Shown: positions 43,472 to 54,716 of the stretch, piece after piece
Numbering within the stretch: the first letter of the stretch is position 1
How the letters are laid out: every line of letters begins with the position of its first letter
Source: Phytophthora quininea
Taxonomy: Eukaryota; Oomycota; Peronosporomycetes; Peronosporales; Peronosporaceae
Reading direction: 5' to 3'
DNA: 64,000 nt
NCBI GenBank assembly: GCA_011947345.1
Contig: JAAVTG010000044.1
Coordinates: 349,295 to 413,294 of the forward strand
Program-made: the position numbers and the translations under genes
The notes under the pieces: model-generated
What the model was told of the DNA's origin: nothing
The model's input: only the letters and a program-made list of their open reading frames with translations
The model's database searches: none

Positions 43472-45194
43472 CTACGCACTCCAAGACTTGAGGTTCGAGT
43501 ACGTGACGTAGAAAAATGTAATCAGTCCAACGACGACCACGAACGAGTCCACAATCTTGTCCAACCACGACGCGTTCGGGTTCAGCTTGAGGTGGAACAG
43601 CGGCGGATACACCAAACTCAAAGGAACTGAGTTAACATAAGAAGAAAAAGTTAGTTGGTAAAACAATCATAATGAAGCCTGCATCCACTTACCACAGCAG
43701 AACGCTCCAACAATCGAGACGAAGAGATCTAGGCGTGCTTGGCCGAAATACGCAATACAAACTGTACCAAGCACAGCCACAGCTCGAAACCCATTCTTCG
43801 TCATCTTCTGACCCGAGGCGCGTCCTGGAAAGCCGAGCATCTCTTCCATAATTTTCACCGCTGGGAACAAGAACAGCGGGTATGAAAGCAGTTGAGCCAA
43901 GGCGTATCCAAGTTGTACAGAGCTCGACCAGCCATTGCGTGGCAAGCTGGACGTGACCATCGGGGTGATATCGCCGCCAAAGGTAACGTAGTTAATTCCC
44001 GCAAAGAAAGAATAGAAAAACAGCAACCCGATCACTGTCCACGTGAGCAGACGAGGAAACTTCGCCTGACGCGCACTGTTCAACGAGCTTTGCGTAGGCA
44101 GCACGAGGCCGATGCCCTCGAACGTGAAGATCGACGTGCCGATGAACACAGGGTAGTCCTGCCTGTTGAACAGTTCTACGTCTTGCGCAGGTCCGTTCTG
44201 CGCCAGCAGCCAGAAGCTGTTGCCCAGGATGAACACCAGACCGTACAGAATGAACATATCGGCGATGAGGTTGCTGATGGAGAAGTAGCTGATGTAGCGG
44301 ATCCACGACAGAGGGATGTACACCAATATCTGCAACAAAATGAGCGTCGACGCCTCCACTCGCGTCCCCCAGAATGCCAGCACTTCCGCCAGGTTCTGGG
44401 CCACGAAAATCACATATGTGCAGCAGAATCCGGCCTGCATCATGATGATGGAGATCTGCACCATCCGTCGTCCCCAGGACCCATAGGCCTTGAAACCAAC
44501 ATGTCCGTAGGTTCCCCCACAAGCTGTCGACACTGCAGCAGCCTCAGCATCGCGTACAGCGTCAAGGCCGCCACAAAGTCAGACACAACGGCGAGAACAA
44601 AATTCCGCCGCTACGGAAGCCGTCCGGTAAGAACAAAATACCGGTCCCCACAAACGACTTCAATAGGGTCAACAGCGCGTGCCAGAGCGTCGTGGTCTTG
44701 TCACTGTCCTTGGATTTCGGCGGTGCACGTTCCGGCTTGATCAACTCCATCGTCTCCGTAGGAGTCCCCAACCTAGCACCATAAAGCGTAAACTTATTAA
44801 TTAAAATGCTAGAATAATTAAACTTTTGCAACGTACTCTCTTGTGGGGTGCGTCGGTATTGTAGACTCCTCATGGGTGGCGTCATCAGCAGGTTCTTGGC
44901 CTTCTCCTCGACCGTCATCTCGTCGTACGTGTCATTGTCCTGGCTCAGGATGCTGCCGATAAAAGGGTCGTAGACACTGTTGATGCGGTCGATGATCTGG
45001 TCCCGTAGGGCCTTGGACACCTGCGGCTTGGGCGTGTGCTGCAGGTGGTGGCGACGGAAACCGCCAGGCACGGCGATCTCCAGCGCCTTGGGGGTCGTCA
45101 AATCAGAGTTCAAGCCAGGCTCGGACTCGCGACGGCCCGTCACCTGCGAGGGAGAGCGCAACGCCTTCTCCAGGTCCCAGATCGTGTCGGCCAT
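43472..45194 (-). CDS. Amino-acid/auxin permease (AAAP) family transporter
   Basis: ATG 45194 (MADTIWDLEKALRSPSQ) opens a hydrophilic N-terminal region of about 120 residues, then about eleven membrane helices start at LWHALLTLLKSFVGTGILFL, the AAAP hallmark. Further helices include MVQISIIMMQAGFCCTYVIF, LILLQILVYIPLSW, FTFEGIGLVLPTQSSL and LLTWTVIGLLFFYSFFAG. Introns: one about 44771-44830, one 43627-43692. Two single-base losses lie near 44571 and 44513-44517. The protein would move amino acids across the plasma or vacuolar membrane coupled to protons; specificity is unknown. Confidence 0.85.
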
Positions 45195-45295
45195 CGGCGG
45201 CAAAATGTTGGAATCAGTCTATTCCACGGCAGAAGAGCAACTGAGACGTTGAGAGCTGCTGACGACGTACTGGTACCTTCGAGCGACATTAATGA

Positions 45296-45307
45296 CTCAT
45301 TTCAAAT
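45296..45307 (+). promoter_or_regulatory. Initiator-like element of PRP17 gene
   Basis: CTCATTTCAAAT fits the oomycete initiator core (TCATTY) followed by the flanking CAWWT part, and lies about 55 bp before ATG 45363. Confidence 0.45.
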
Positions 45308-45362
45308 CGTACTTAACAGCACTTTTCATTAAGTGCGCACAAATTATACAACGGCGGCAAGC

Positions 45363-47183
45363 ATGGAGGCGCTGGGGCAGTATGCGTCTAGCGACGAGGA
45401 GACGCCCGCGAGCGCTGCCTCTCCGCGGTCAGCCGACTCTCCGTCGATCTCTCTACCTGTTTTCAACTCGGCGCCGTTAGTGGCCTCCTCTAACGCCGAT
45501 GCCAACGCCGCCAAGACCGCGTACCTAACGGCTGGCGCCAAGACCAACCAGAGCGTGAATCTGCCCATCGAGACGACGCTGGCGGCGTTCGTCGGGCCTC
45601 AAGGCAGCAGCGTGACGGACTTGGCGCTTACGGATCCGCTACGCGTCGGGAGCGGCAAGGAGATCGCTACGGGTGTCGTGGAGAGCACCCACATGGAAGA
45701 CTTGAGCTTCGAGGCGCAGTACCATACATTTAATCAGACACACGTGGCCCAGGGCCGCTCCAGAGCTAAAGGCGCTCCTCCTATGGCCCCTCCACTGCCT
45801 GGAGAGACCAACGCGACCGCTATTATGCCTGCAGACGCAGAGAATGTGTTTACTAGGAAGACTTCCAAGAAGAGGAAGAACGCGGCGGTCTCAAAAGAAC
45901 GAGCCGCTGCCGAGGACTTTGGCGAGGAAGAGAAGGACGGCATTTGGGCTCCTAATAAGGACAAGGGCAAGTTCTTGACCGACGTGGAGAAGGGCACCCT
46001 AACGGAAGAGCAAAAGGTTCTTCTGGAAGAACACCAGGAAGCCAAGCGAAGGAAGGCGGAAGCCAAGCAGCAGGACGAGGAAGAAATGGACTATGATAGG
46101 ATGGTAGAGAAGAAGACGGCGCACTTGCTGCCGGCCAGACTCAGGGCCGGCCAGACGGCCATGGAAGGCAAGTCGACCTTCTTGGGGGACCAAGAGTACG
46201 ACTACCAGGGGCGGGCGTGGGTGGAGCCGCCCAGGACGCTCAAACCGGACGACGGAGACCACCAGGTCTTCCTACCAAAGAAGTGTGTCCACAAGTGGAC
46301 AGGTCATACAAAGGGCGTGCAGGCCATCGAGCTGTTCCCTCAGTACGGCCACTTGCTGCTCTCGGGCAGTATGGACAACACGGTACGAATCTGGGACGTC
46401 TACAACGAACGCAAGTGCCAACGCGTGTACGAAGGCCACTCGGGTGCCGTGCGTGGCATCAACTTTAGCAACGACGGCCGTCAGTTCTTGAGCTGCAGCT
46501 TCGACCGGTTCATCCAGCTCTGGGATACCGAAACCGGCCAGGCCGTGCAGTCGTTCACGACGCGACGGGTGCCGTACTGCGTCAAATTCTACCCGCTAGA
46601 CAACACAAACTTTGTGGTCGGCGACTCGAACAACATGGTGGTGCAATTCGACACCCGCTCAGGCGAGATTGTACAGGAGTACAACCACCACTTGCAGGCC
46701 GTCAACTCGGTGACGTTTGTAGATGACAACAAGCGCTTTGTCAGTACGTCCGATGACAAGAAGGTCTTGGTCTGGGAGTGGGGCATCCCAGTGCCGATTA
46801 AGTACATCTCGGAGCCGAGCATGCACTCGATGCCGGCCGTGACGCTGCACCCGAGCGGCGGGTTCTTCGCCGGCCAGTCCCTTAACAACCAAATCGACGT
46901 GTACACGGCGCGCGACAAGTTCAAAATGAACCGCAAGAAGGTCTTCCGCGGCCACTCGAACGCCGGCTACGCGTGTCAGATCGGCTTCTCTCCCAACGGC
47001 CAGTACATCATGTCGGGCGACGGCGGAGGCAACCTCGTCTTCTGGGACTGGAAGACCACCAAGCTGGTCAAGAAGCTGCACGCCCACGACCGAGGCCCGA
47101 CGATGGGCGCCGTGTGGCATCCGCTCGAACCCAGCAAGGTCGTGTCGTGCGGCTGGGACGGACTCATCAAGTATTGGGACTAG
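45363..47183 (+). CDS. CDC40: Pre-mRNA-processing factor 17 (CDC40), WD40 protein
   Basis: A single intact exon of 606 residues from ATG 45363. The N-terminal half has the PRP17-specific segments (LTDPLRVGSGKEIATGVVES; FEAQYHTFNQTHVAQGRSRA; EFGEEEKDGIWAP-like DFGEEEKDGIWAPNKDKGK) and a charged helix. From about residue 305 there are seven WD repeats (HKWTGHTKGVQAIELFP; GSMDNTVRIWD; YEGHSGAVRGINFSNDG; SFDRFIQLWDTETG; ending GWDGLIKYWD). PRP17 acts in the second catalytic step of splicing within the spliceosome. It is free of the frame breaks seen in its neighbours and is the most secure gene call in the window. Confidence 0.96.
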   Translation: MEALGQYASSDEETPASAASPRSADSPSISLPVFNSAPLVASSNADANAAKTAYLTAGAKTNQSVNLPIETTLAAFVGPQGSSVTDLALTDPLRVGSGKEIATGVVESTHMEDLSFEAQYHTFNQTHVAQGRSRAKGAPPMAPPLPGETNATAIMPADAENVFTRKTSKKRKNAAVSKERAAAEDFGEEEKDGIWAPNKDKGKFLTDVEKGTLTEEQKVLLEEHQEAKRRKAEAKQQDEEEMDYDRMVEKKTAHLLPARLRAGQTAMEGKSTFLGDQEYDYQGRAWVEPPRTLKPDDGDHQVFLPKKCVHKWTGHTKGVQAIELFPQYGHLLLSGSMDNTVRIWDVYNERKCQRVYEGHSGAVRGINFSNDGRQFLSCSFDRFIQLWDTETGQAVQSFTTRRVPYCVKFYPLDNTNFVVGDSNNMVVQFDTRSGEIVQEYNHHLQAVNSVTFVDDNKRFVSTSDDKKVLVWEWGIPVPIKYISEPSMHSMPAVTLHPSGGFFAGQSLNNQIDVYTARDKFKMNRKKVFRGHSNAGYACQIGFSPNGQYIMSGDGGGNLVFWDWKTTKLVKKLHAHDRGPTMGAVWHPLEPSKVVSCGWDGLIKYWD

Positions 47184-47516
47184 TGGCCGTCATGGCAGAG
47201 TAGAGCAGTGACTACAGAGGGAACTAAATAGCATTCCTCACGCTTGACAATAAGCAAAGAGTGGCAAAAGACATTTTTGCGCTTGTGGATGAAGTTGCAC
47301 AGATGATAAAGCAGATATGATATCGGCAGAAAACGTGGTCTATTGAAGTGCGGCATCAATTCGCCTGGCTCGTTCTAACGGGGAGAGCCATGAAGCAGAG
47401 GTTGTGGACATGCAGGGGGTCGACGTACGACAGACAGCAAGCTTGGGCTTGATCTCTTCTCTGTTTGTCGTGGGTTGGAATGGGGCTACTTGGACTAGTG
47501 TGATGGCGTGTTTCAT
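47184..47516. other. Convergent intergenic region
   Basis: Holds the 3' flanks of PRP17 (+) and the first MYB gene (-). No gene is supported. Confidence 0.45.
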
Positions 47517-48178
47517 TCACAAGACGAACTCGGTCTGGCTGTGCGTCTGGATGATCGGGGCCGGCAGCATGGCCGCTTCCAAGATGAGGTCGATCTCCTC
47601 CTCGGACATTGGCAGCGGGTCAAAGTCCGTGAGCATCGTGGCGAAGTTCGTATCGATCGGCAACGGCGCCATGCTGTAGAACTGCGGGGCCACTGCATTG
47701 ACGGGCGAGAAGCAGCCTTGGAAGTCGAGCGGGTCGCCCACCTCCCTCTTGACGGCGATTCGCGGGTCGGTGACGGAGCAGGGCGAGACGGCCTCGATCG
47801 GTTTGCGACTGCTCTTGTGGTCGCGTCTCCGCTTCATGGAGCGCGACTCCTTAGTGGTGACCCGCAGCCCGCGTTTGCGGCGCGCAATCTTCTCGCGGTA
47901 CTTTTGGGCGTGGGTCATGGTCTGGCGGGTGGTTCTCGAGCCCACGTGGGCGGCGATCTCCTTCCACGGGCCGGACGGGAACATCTCGAGGCCTTCGAGG
48001 AATCGGTTGTGCTCGTCGGCGGTCCAGGCTCGGCCGTTGGTGTTGCTCGGGGTCAGCTTTTCGTCGGCCGTGGGGACGCCGGAGCTTCTGCGGCCGGCAG
48101 TCGGATGAGCTCCTGACCGCCGGTGCTGCTGCTCGTGGGCTTGAACAGTTGGCTCTTGACGTCGGCCGTGATCGCCAT
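47517..48178 (-). CDS. SHAQKY-class single-MYB transcription factor, copy 1
   Basis: ATG 48178 (MAITADVKSQLFKPTSSS). One base is missing in GGGG 48072-48075 (plus strand). The following frame has one MYB repeat (AWTADEHNRFLEGLEMFPSG, PWKEIAAHVGSRTTRQTMTH) ending in the THAQKYREKI motif, the oomycete version of the plant SHAQKYF helix 3, then a basic region. The C-terminal part is acidic and hydrophobic (PLPMSEEEIDLILEAAMLP), a possible activation segment. Related to the genes at 49196 and 51950, all on the minus strand. Confidence 0.82.
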
Positions 48179-49195
48179 GACTGTCTGTGCGTGCTGCTAA
48201 TGCTTGTCAAAGGGGTGAGCGCTGCCGTGCAAAACGGAGAATGGCAGCGATTTGTTTACAGCCGCGCTGACGAGCGAAATTGCGTAGAGTGCTTTTGGTA
48301 CACCAAAGTGAGACGAAGCCCGTGGCTCTCGAGGGCCAGAAGTGCGGAAGGTCATCCTCAACGTAGAAAATCCATCGCAGTGTGCTCACTTCGAACAGCC
48401 TTCTTGACTGTGAAGCTATGGGAATATCCAGCGTCCGGCCGAGCTGTGTCGACAAGTCTTGCCACGTAGTTATACACTCGATTTCTTTTCCGGTGGGGCC
48501 AGAGGGCGGTGCGAGTAGCGCTCCATATGGAGCACCGCAACGGCCCGCGGTGCCGCCTCGGCCTTCAACGGGCTGGACCGATTGCGCGGTCGTAAATCAG
48601 TGGCGCCAGGGCAAACGCCACGCTCCTTGACGAGAAGAACGGCTCGTGCATGTAGAGGCCTCGCCGTTGCTGCTCTTGAGCGCGCCCTCGGTCGTTTACT
48701 GCTGCTCTGGGTTACGGCGATTGCGCCCGATCGGATCCCAGGAGTGAGGACCCGAAGGCGTTGGTTTGGCTGTCCCACCGACCGATTCTCAGCTGCCGAC
48801 GATCAAGCTGTGTAGCTTTCTGTTTGATCTTGTTCGACGACGGCACAGCCCCGCCTAAGCTGTGAGCTGTAGTTGTAGGCTGTCCTTTTGTTCCTACAAC
48901 ACCGCCACGGACTTGGAGATGGGGCTGCATTTCAACGCGTTACAAGTAGAGGTCGCCAGCAGCGACTAAGCCTCGACCTACTTTTTACTCGAGAAGACTG
49001 GCCGCCTTATACGAATGGCCGTTGCCAACCCCCTCAAGCAGAACCTTCCGCGCGACCACGCTGTGGGTCGTCCTAGACGCATATCACTACGATGTCTGAT
49101 GTCCTGAAGACGTTGGGGCCAGGACAGCTCCGACCGCTGTCCAAATAGATTTCAGCGCTCCACACGATGTCGTGGCTGCTGGTCAACCCGCGCCG
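48179..49195. other. About 1 kb without a supported gene
   Basis: Several short overlapping frames and no domain. The part next to 48178 is the promoter of MYB copy 1; the part next to 49196 is the 3' flank of MYB copy 2. Confidence 0.4.
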
Positions 49196-49953
49196 TTAGT
49201 CTCTGGACGGTTGGTGCAGGAAGCCCCAGAACTCCTCGGGCTCGATCACGGAAACGTCGACATCGATTTCCAGCGGCTCCAGCGTCGCGTCAAGGCTCTG
49301 GGGAGGTACTTCGTCACGTGCAGCGTCTGGTTGGATCTCCACGCCACTCGGACGGCTGGCCACATTAGCCTCGACGTTCATCGGACGCACGGTCTCCGCA
49401 GCGATGAGACCAGTCGCGCTCAGTTCTCCATCTACTTCTTCCCGGACCAACTGGGCCGCAGCGGATTTCCGAACGAGCGAGGCACTCGTCCCCACTCGCC
49501 CAGCTGCTTCCTCTACAGCTGCCGAGCTTGTCATCGTCCGCCGCTTTTTGGTGGTGGTCTGGGGACTTGCAGGCGTCTGGACCGCCGCCAGCTTTCGGCG
49601 CTTGATCTTTTGGCGATACTTTTGCGCATGACTCATCGTTTGACGCGCATCGCGGGTGCCGACCACCCCGGCGATCTCCTTCCAGGGGCCGGCCTTGAAC
49701 ATCTCCATGCCCTGCAGAAAGCGCGCGTGCTCGTCCTCGGTCCAGCGTTTGCCCTTCCTTGCCGTCGATATCTTCGTGGACGACCGTGTTGATGTGGAGG
49801 ACGTTGCTGGCGAGCAACAGCATAGCTATTGGGGCAAGCAACATTGTCGGCCGTGGCGACGGCGAGGCTGCTGGCGCTGGTCCTGCACGGGATGCAGATC
49901 AAGCTCTTGCGCTCGTCCAGGAATTCCTGCTGGACGCTGTGCGTGATGGTCAT
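49196..49953 (-). CDS. SHAQKY-class single-MYB transcription factor, copy 2
   Basis: Likely start ATG 49953 (MTITHSVQQEFLDERKSLIC). The frame changes near 49800 by one missing base. The MYB repeat follows (KRWTEDEHARFLQGMEMFKA, GPWKEIAGVVGTRDARQTMS) with SHAQKYRQKIKRRK, then a Ser/Ala/Thr-rich linker and an acidic C-terminus (LEPLEIDVDVSVIEPEEFWG). The short C-terminal EEFWGFL end is a plausible activation motif. Its target genes are unknown. Confidence 0.78.
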
Positions 49954-50701
49954 GGAGGAGGACCGTCTGGTTGGTTGCTGCTGTTTGGAACGCCTAAAAG
50001 CCGACCTGTAAAGAGCTCTGTCGTTGTACTTGTCGTTGAAGCGAACTGCGCTCGACACTAGACCAATTCAGAAATGGCAAGGCGCCATTTTGGTCGTCGC
50101 AGACTGCAGGATCGCGGTGCTTGTCAGCAAAAGATCGGCTGGCCAAGATTATTGCAGGTGGCCCCGAAGTGAACTTGACAGCAACTTGTTATTTCATGCG
50201 GGATTATCTATCTGATAGTGCTTTTTGCCAGTCGAAAATTGGATTTTCACACAAATATCCACACAAAATGGCTTTCAGACCCGATCGAGTCAACCACGAA
50301 ACACCACGAAACGTTGCTCAGACTCAGTCGTCTTTTCATCAACAGCCAACAAAGCGAGCTACGGCACATCGAAACCTCTGACTTCGTTCGTCTTGAGACC
50401 CCCTTGGCATGTCGACCAACTTGTTCGTGTCGCTTGGCCTGTCGACGAGCAGGATGGATGCTGAAGGACCCGATGGCTTCAAAAGGCCGATGGGGCACTG
50501 GCCACCGTTGCCGAGAGCGCTCCTCGCACCACAAGGAAACATTTTCCCGTGACAACGAATCCAGCCTAGCTGTCGATCTCTGCGAGACAAACCTTCATTC
50601 ACCAATGCCGCAGCGCTCGCAAGTATATACTGGCATCCCAGTGTTGTCAATTCCAGCGCAACGTCCGCCATGAACGCCAAGTCGAGCTGCACGAGTGATG
50701 T
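49954..50701. other. Intergenic region
   Basis: About 750 bases, with the promoter of MYB copy 2 on one side and the 3' flank of the PX-RING gene on the other. No gene is supported. Confidence 0.4.
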
Positions 50702-51482
50702 TCACTTATAATTTCTTACCACCTGGTGATCACCGCTGCCCATGACATCTCGTCGACAAATAGGGCACGTGGAGCTGCACTGCAGCCACCGGATAATGCA
50801 GTCTTCGTGGAACTCGTGCTCGCAGGGCAGTCGCACCAAGAGCTTGTCCCCACTGCCAATCTCGCTCTCCCCGAGACACACTCCGCAGACGCCTTCCTCT
50901 GGCGTCTCCACATCCTGCAGCGCCAGCACTACTTTCGTCAGTCTCGCCTCCACCTGCTTCCGTTTTGGCGGCACCTGCAGGAACCTCTCTAACTCCACTG
51001 AGATCCGCTTCAAACAGTCCTTTTGCCCTCCCCACCATTGCCAACATTATTTAGCAGCACCTCCAGGTCTGTGTATGCCGCCAGCAGCGTTTGCAGAAAG
51101 ACCGCCAGCCCACGCCGCCGCTCCTGGATGATGGCTTCCGTGTCGTACCGCACGTGCTTCCGAGGAAGTCGGACCCCGCCGCTTGCCGCAGCATTCCGCC
51201 CACCGGCTCGAATTCGGGGCCGCGACTGGCGCAACACGTCGCCCAGTCGTCTCTCGTGCGCCGAAGCTGCCGATGGAAGGCGTGGCACTGCGAGTAGCGC
51301 TTGCGGAGCTTCCACGCGTCGCTGGTTGATGAGCTGACGGCGCTGTGGAGCTTGAACGTGTACTGCGTGTACGGAGCCGACAGGTCCTGGTTGTCGAACA
51401 CGATCTTGGGCTTGGCGGCGATCGTCACGCCGCTCACTTCGGAGCGCCGAGCCTTGAGCAGACGTCGCTGGCTCGGGAGCAT
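50702..51482 (-). CDS. PX domain-RING-H2 finger protein
   Basis: ATG 51482 (MLPSQRRLLKARRSEVSG). The first part is a PX-like domain (YTQYTFKLHSAV; WKLRKRYSQCHAFHRQLRRT, then LPRKHVRYDTEAIIQERRRG), which usually binds phosphoinositides. The C-terminus has a RING-H2 finger (CGVCLGESEIGSG, LPCEHEFHEDCIIRWLQCS, CPICR) of the E3 ubiquitin-ligase type. At least two bases are missing, one in the PX part and one at CC 51019-51020 (plus strand) in the linker. Together this suggests a membrane-recruited E3 ligase. The PX-RING order is uncommon outside oomycetes as far as I know. Confidence 0.78.
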
Positions 51483-51949
51483 TGCTGCAGAGAGGGAAGT
51501 GAAGCAGCAAGCCTCCAGCCGGAACGCTTGAAGAAAGTTACGTTTATTACAGCATAGCCACAGTGAGTTGGAACGACAGAAACACACCAGTACTATGCAT
51601 TAATTACATAATATTTGCTAAATTATTCACTTTAGCCGCAATTTGCGGTGGAAATACACAAAATGACCGCAAGGCTTCAAGTTGCCAGCAAGGAATCGTT
51701 GCGTGCTTCTTGCGTGGTTGGCCATCCGACAAGCCGCATTGACGACGTCCAGGAGCGCAGGATTTATCTGGTCGACACTAGCACTGCCGCCCAGTACGAC
51801 GATTGATGAATCCAGCAGAGGACGGTGTAGTTCAGCAAGTTATCGTTATCATTCATGTAAATTACTTGTATTCTCGACAGCACTGTGCATACTTGACTTG
51901 CGCCGCCATTCCTGGGTGGCTGTACACGGGCGTCTCGTTCTGCTTCCAT
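51483..51949. other. Intergenic region
   Basis: About 470 bases between two minus-strand genes: promoter of PX-RING and 3' flank of MYB copy 3. It is AT-rich around 51590-51660. No gene is supported. Confidence 0.4.
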
Positions 51950-52669
51950 CTACAGCGAGATGGACGTCTCCTCCTTAAAGAAGCAGGAGTTGTCGCTATT
52001 CCACGGGAACGCCGGCGGCTCTTCCTCCACCGAGAACGGCTCGTATCCTTCGAGGAAGGCCCGAAACGCGGCGTCCAGCTGCTCCACGGCGACGCCATCG
52101 CACCAGTTATTCTCCAATGGCCTCAGTCTCTCCTCCTTCATGCCAACCACAGGGATGTCCACTGCCGTCGGAGACTTGCTAAAGTTGCCACCACTGGGCG
52201 AGTTCGGCGTGCAGGCCTCCGCATTGGTGGCGATGACGAGTCCGCCGTAGACTTCGTCGGTGACCGGCACTGGTTGGCGCGACGACGTGAGCAGTCCGCG
52301 ACGTCGCCGCTGAATCTTCTGGCGGTACTTTTGCGCGTGTGTCATGGTCTGTCGAGGCGTTCGGGTGCCGACGTAGGCCGCCACGGCTTTCCACGGGCCC
52401 GACGGGTACTGCTCCAGACCTTGCAAGAAGCGTTCGTGCTCCTCGATCGTCCACGGCAGACCGTGGCGCTGCGGCGGCAGCTGCTGGCTCGGCTCCACCT
52501 TGACGGGCACGAGTCGCTTGGTTTTCTTCTTCTTCTTCTTGCCGGCGTTGCGCAGGTTGTTTGGCGCGCGCGTGAGCGGCAGACGGATGAGCTGCGGCGA
52601 GATCTCCTCCGAACACGCCGGTCGGTCCTGCACGAACAGCTCGCCGCGGATGCGTGTGGAGATCGTCAT
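51950..52669 (-). CDS. SHAQKY-class single-MYB transcription factor, copy 3, intact
   Basis: 239 residues from ATG 52669 (MTISTRIRGELFVQDRPAC); the frame stays open upstream to 52852, but this start fits the related copies better. A lysine-rich stretch (NAGKKKKKKTKRL) that could be a nuclear localisation signal precedes the MYB repeat (LPWTIEEHERFLQGLEQYPS, GPWKAVAAYVGTRTPRQTMT) and THAQKYRQKIQRRRRG. The C-terminus is acidic and aromatic (FLEGYEPFSVEEEPPAFPW). It is the only undamaged member of the three. Confidence 0.88.
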   Translation of the reverse strand: MTISTRIRGELFVQDRPACSEEISPQLIRLPLTRAPNNLRNAGKKKKKKTKRLVPVKVEPSQQLPPQRHGLPWTIEEHERFLQGLEQYPSGPWKAVAAYVGTRTPRQTMTHAQKYRQKIQRRRRGLLTSSRQPVPVTDEVYGGLVIATNAEACTPNSPSGGNFSKSPTAVDIPVVGMKEERLRPLENNWCDGVAVEQLDAAFRAFLEGYEPFSVEEEPPAFPWNSDNSCFFKEETSISL

Positions 52670-53655
52670 GGCAGGAGCTCGGTAGTCGCTGGAGGAATCC
52701 GGAATGGCACGCAGGGCAGAGGCAAGCGAGTCGAGTGACCGGCGCGCCGTCTTTCTTCCGTCGAGGATGCGCCTTCGAAAATCATTTCCACAGACGGGAA
52801 GCGTGACTGGCGATACACGCCCAAGCGACGGAGCGCAGGCCGAGGGGGACACCCCGGACTCTTTGGACGGCGCCGGCTAGTGACGTGGTTACAGGCGTGG
52901 CCAGTGGGACCTCGAGAGAAAGCGTGCGGCTGCGGCGTCGGTCTCCGTTCGGTTCGAGACGCAAGGACTCGTGGCCGTGTAAGGCTGGCTGCCCGATGCA
53001 GCCCAGCTGCGACCACAGAAGTCTGTGGGGCGGGCACCGCCACAGCGCGAGTTGAACACGGCGCGGGCCGGTGGGGCCCACCGTTGTCTTGCTGCGGGAA
53101 GCGCTTGCTTGTACATATTGCTTGTGCCCCCGACACACCTTGTTGATGCAGTTGGATATGAGAACTGATTTTGTCGGCAAACGCATCGACGGCCACTTCA
53201 AGCATTTCGTCAAGAGAGGATATCACCGGACAACACAAGGCAAGCCTCCGATCGCAGGCCCCAACGCTGTCGTTGCAAAGCGACACGAACGAACGTCTGC
53301 ACAAGGCAGTAGGCGTCGTGTTAGTCGACGATAGCAGGCAGTGAAACCAAGCGCCGCGACAAAGAACATCGACGTTTGCCCCCATGAGCTAACGCGGGCG
53401 ACTTCGACGCGGCTCTCACTCGTGCTTGCCGACGCTCGAGTCGAACGCCTTTGCTGCTTCGAAGACGCACATTACTTACAGCCAGGGCATGGGGCTCTAT
53501 TGCCACCGCCTCGTTGTTGATGCTCGCACCACTCATCTGGTTGGAACGCCCATCGCAGTGACAGGCCCGGACGGGCATTGCTGCTCGCTGCACGGCGGCT
53601 TTCTCCTTATTTTTGCCATTCGCATTGAAACCACTTCCTCGCCACCACGACTTCC
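52670..53655. other. Divergent intergenic region, about 1 kb
   Basis: Separates MYB copy 3 (-) from the gene at 53656 (+). High GC content gives spurious open frames on both strands. No domain or repeat was recognised. Confidence 0.4.
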
Positions 53656-54477
53656 ATGAAGACGGCGCTGCTGCGAGAGATCGAGGTGCAGGTCGCGCGC
53701 GTGCACGTCGGGGACAAGCGCTCGACCTCGCCCGAGTACGTGTTTGCAGTGCGACCGCGCAGTCGCAGCCTCCAGGAGACCACCAGCCTGCGTCGACAAG
53801 ACTTGGACCGGGTCGTCAGCTCGGACGTCGCGCCCGTACAGCACGAGGTCGCTCGCACTTACAGCGAGTGCAGAGCGCTCTACCACGAGCTGCAGCACTT
53901 GACCGACTGCAAGAACGTCAAGGCGTGCTGCTGCGCGTTGGGGTCGTGTCCGTTCTGGTCGCTCTTTGCAGTGCTAGGCAGCATCGAGTTCCCCAAACGA
54001 ACGCTCTTCAATCACCAGTCCAAACACGTGTTCGAGCAGAGAACCAGAGCTTTGAGCGCGCTCATGCGGACGATTCTAGCCGTGCTGCGCACCAACTACC
54101 GACTGCGCCACTTCCGCTGCTATGACGCTCCGTTCCGAGCTGCTCACACTTGCAATGTGCTGGTCACCTTGTGCTTGTTTCTGGAGTTGGAGAACGACGA
54201 CGTGCAGCGTCGACTGCTCGAAAGTGGCGAGCGGCTCGCCTGCAAGATGAATCTGCAGGGCTGGCACTCGGACCGACTCAACCTCTACTTCCACTGCGAG
54301 GACAAGACCAAGTACCGAGAGACGATGAAGCCGCGCAAGTCCATCGAGATGGAGGTGCGACCGTCGCTGAGCATGTCCGACGACGACGACAACTGGAAAG
54401 ACCCCACCACAGCCACGTCGGACGAGGAAGAAGAGGAAGCCAATCGACGCAGCTCACTACTGCTCATCTGGAGCTGA
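53656..54477 (+). CDS. Conserved-looking protein of unknown function, 273 residues
   Basis: An intact single exon from ATG 53656 (MKTALLREIEVQVARVHVGD). The first ~35 residues have the beta-strand pattern of a PX or C2-like start, and a Cys cluster (NVKACCCALGSCPF) lies near residue 90. The middle is helical with many Arg and Leu (ALSALMRTILAVLRTNYRL). The end is acidic (SMSDDDDNWKD, TSDEEEEEANRRS). No signal peptide or membrane segment. I do not recognise the family. The codon usage and lack of stops favour a real gene. Confidence 0.65.
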   Translation: MKTALLREIEVQVARVHVGDKRSTSPEYVFAVRPRSRSLQETTSLRRQDLDRVVSSDVAPVQHEVARTYSECRALYHELQHLTDCKNVKACCCALGSCPFWSLFAVLGSIEFPKRTLFNHQSKHVFEQRTRALSALMRTILAVLRTNYRLRHFRCYDAPFRAAHTCNVLVTLCLFLELENDDVQRRLLESGERLACKMNLQGWHSDRLNLYFHCEDKTKYRETMKPRKSIEMEVRPSLSMSDDDDNWKDPTTATSDEEEEEANRRSSLLLIWS

Positions 54478-54716
54478 CCGCTGCAGCAGACCCCTATAAT
54501 ATGAACTGCATGGATAGAGAAATATACATACCGCCGGCCGGAACTGTACAGCTGAAGCATCGAGTACTGTGTGGATATCCGTCGCTATGTCAGAAGGGCC
54601 CGAGGATGACCGAACACCTTCGATCTACTGGCGACGACGTGGGGATCCGCAATCCGTGTCCGTGGGGAACCTTCGGTGGACACAACTCACTGTGGAAAGC
54701 GAGTGGCAGCACGGAA

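Noticed and set aside
43992..44740. Alternative frames across the permease gene
   Set aside because: The minus-strand frame has the full set of AAAP helices and conserved motifs.
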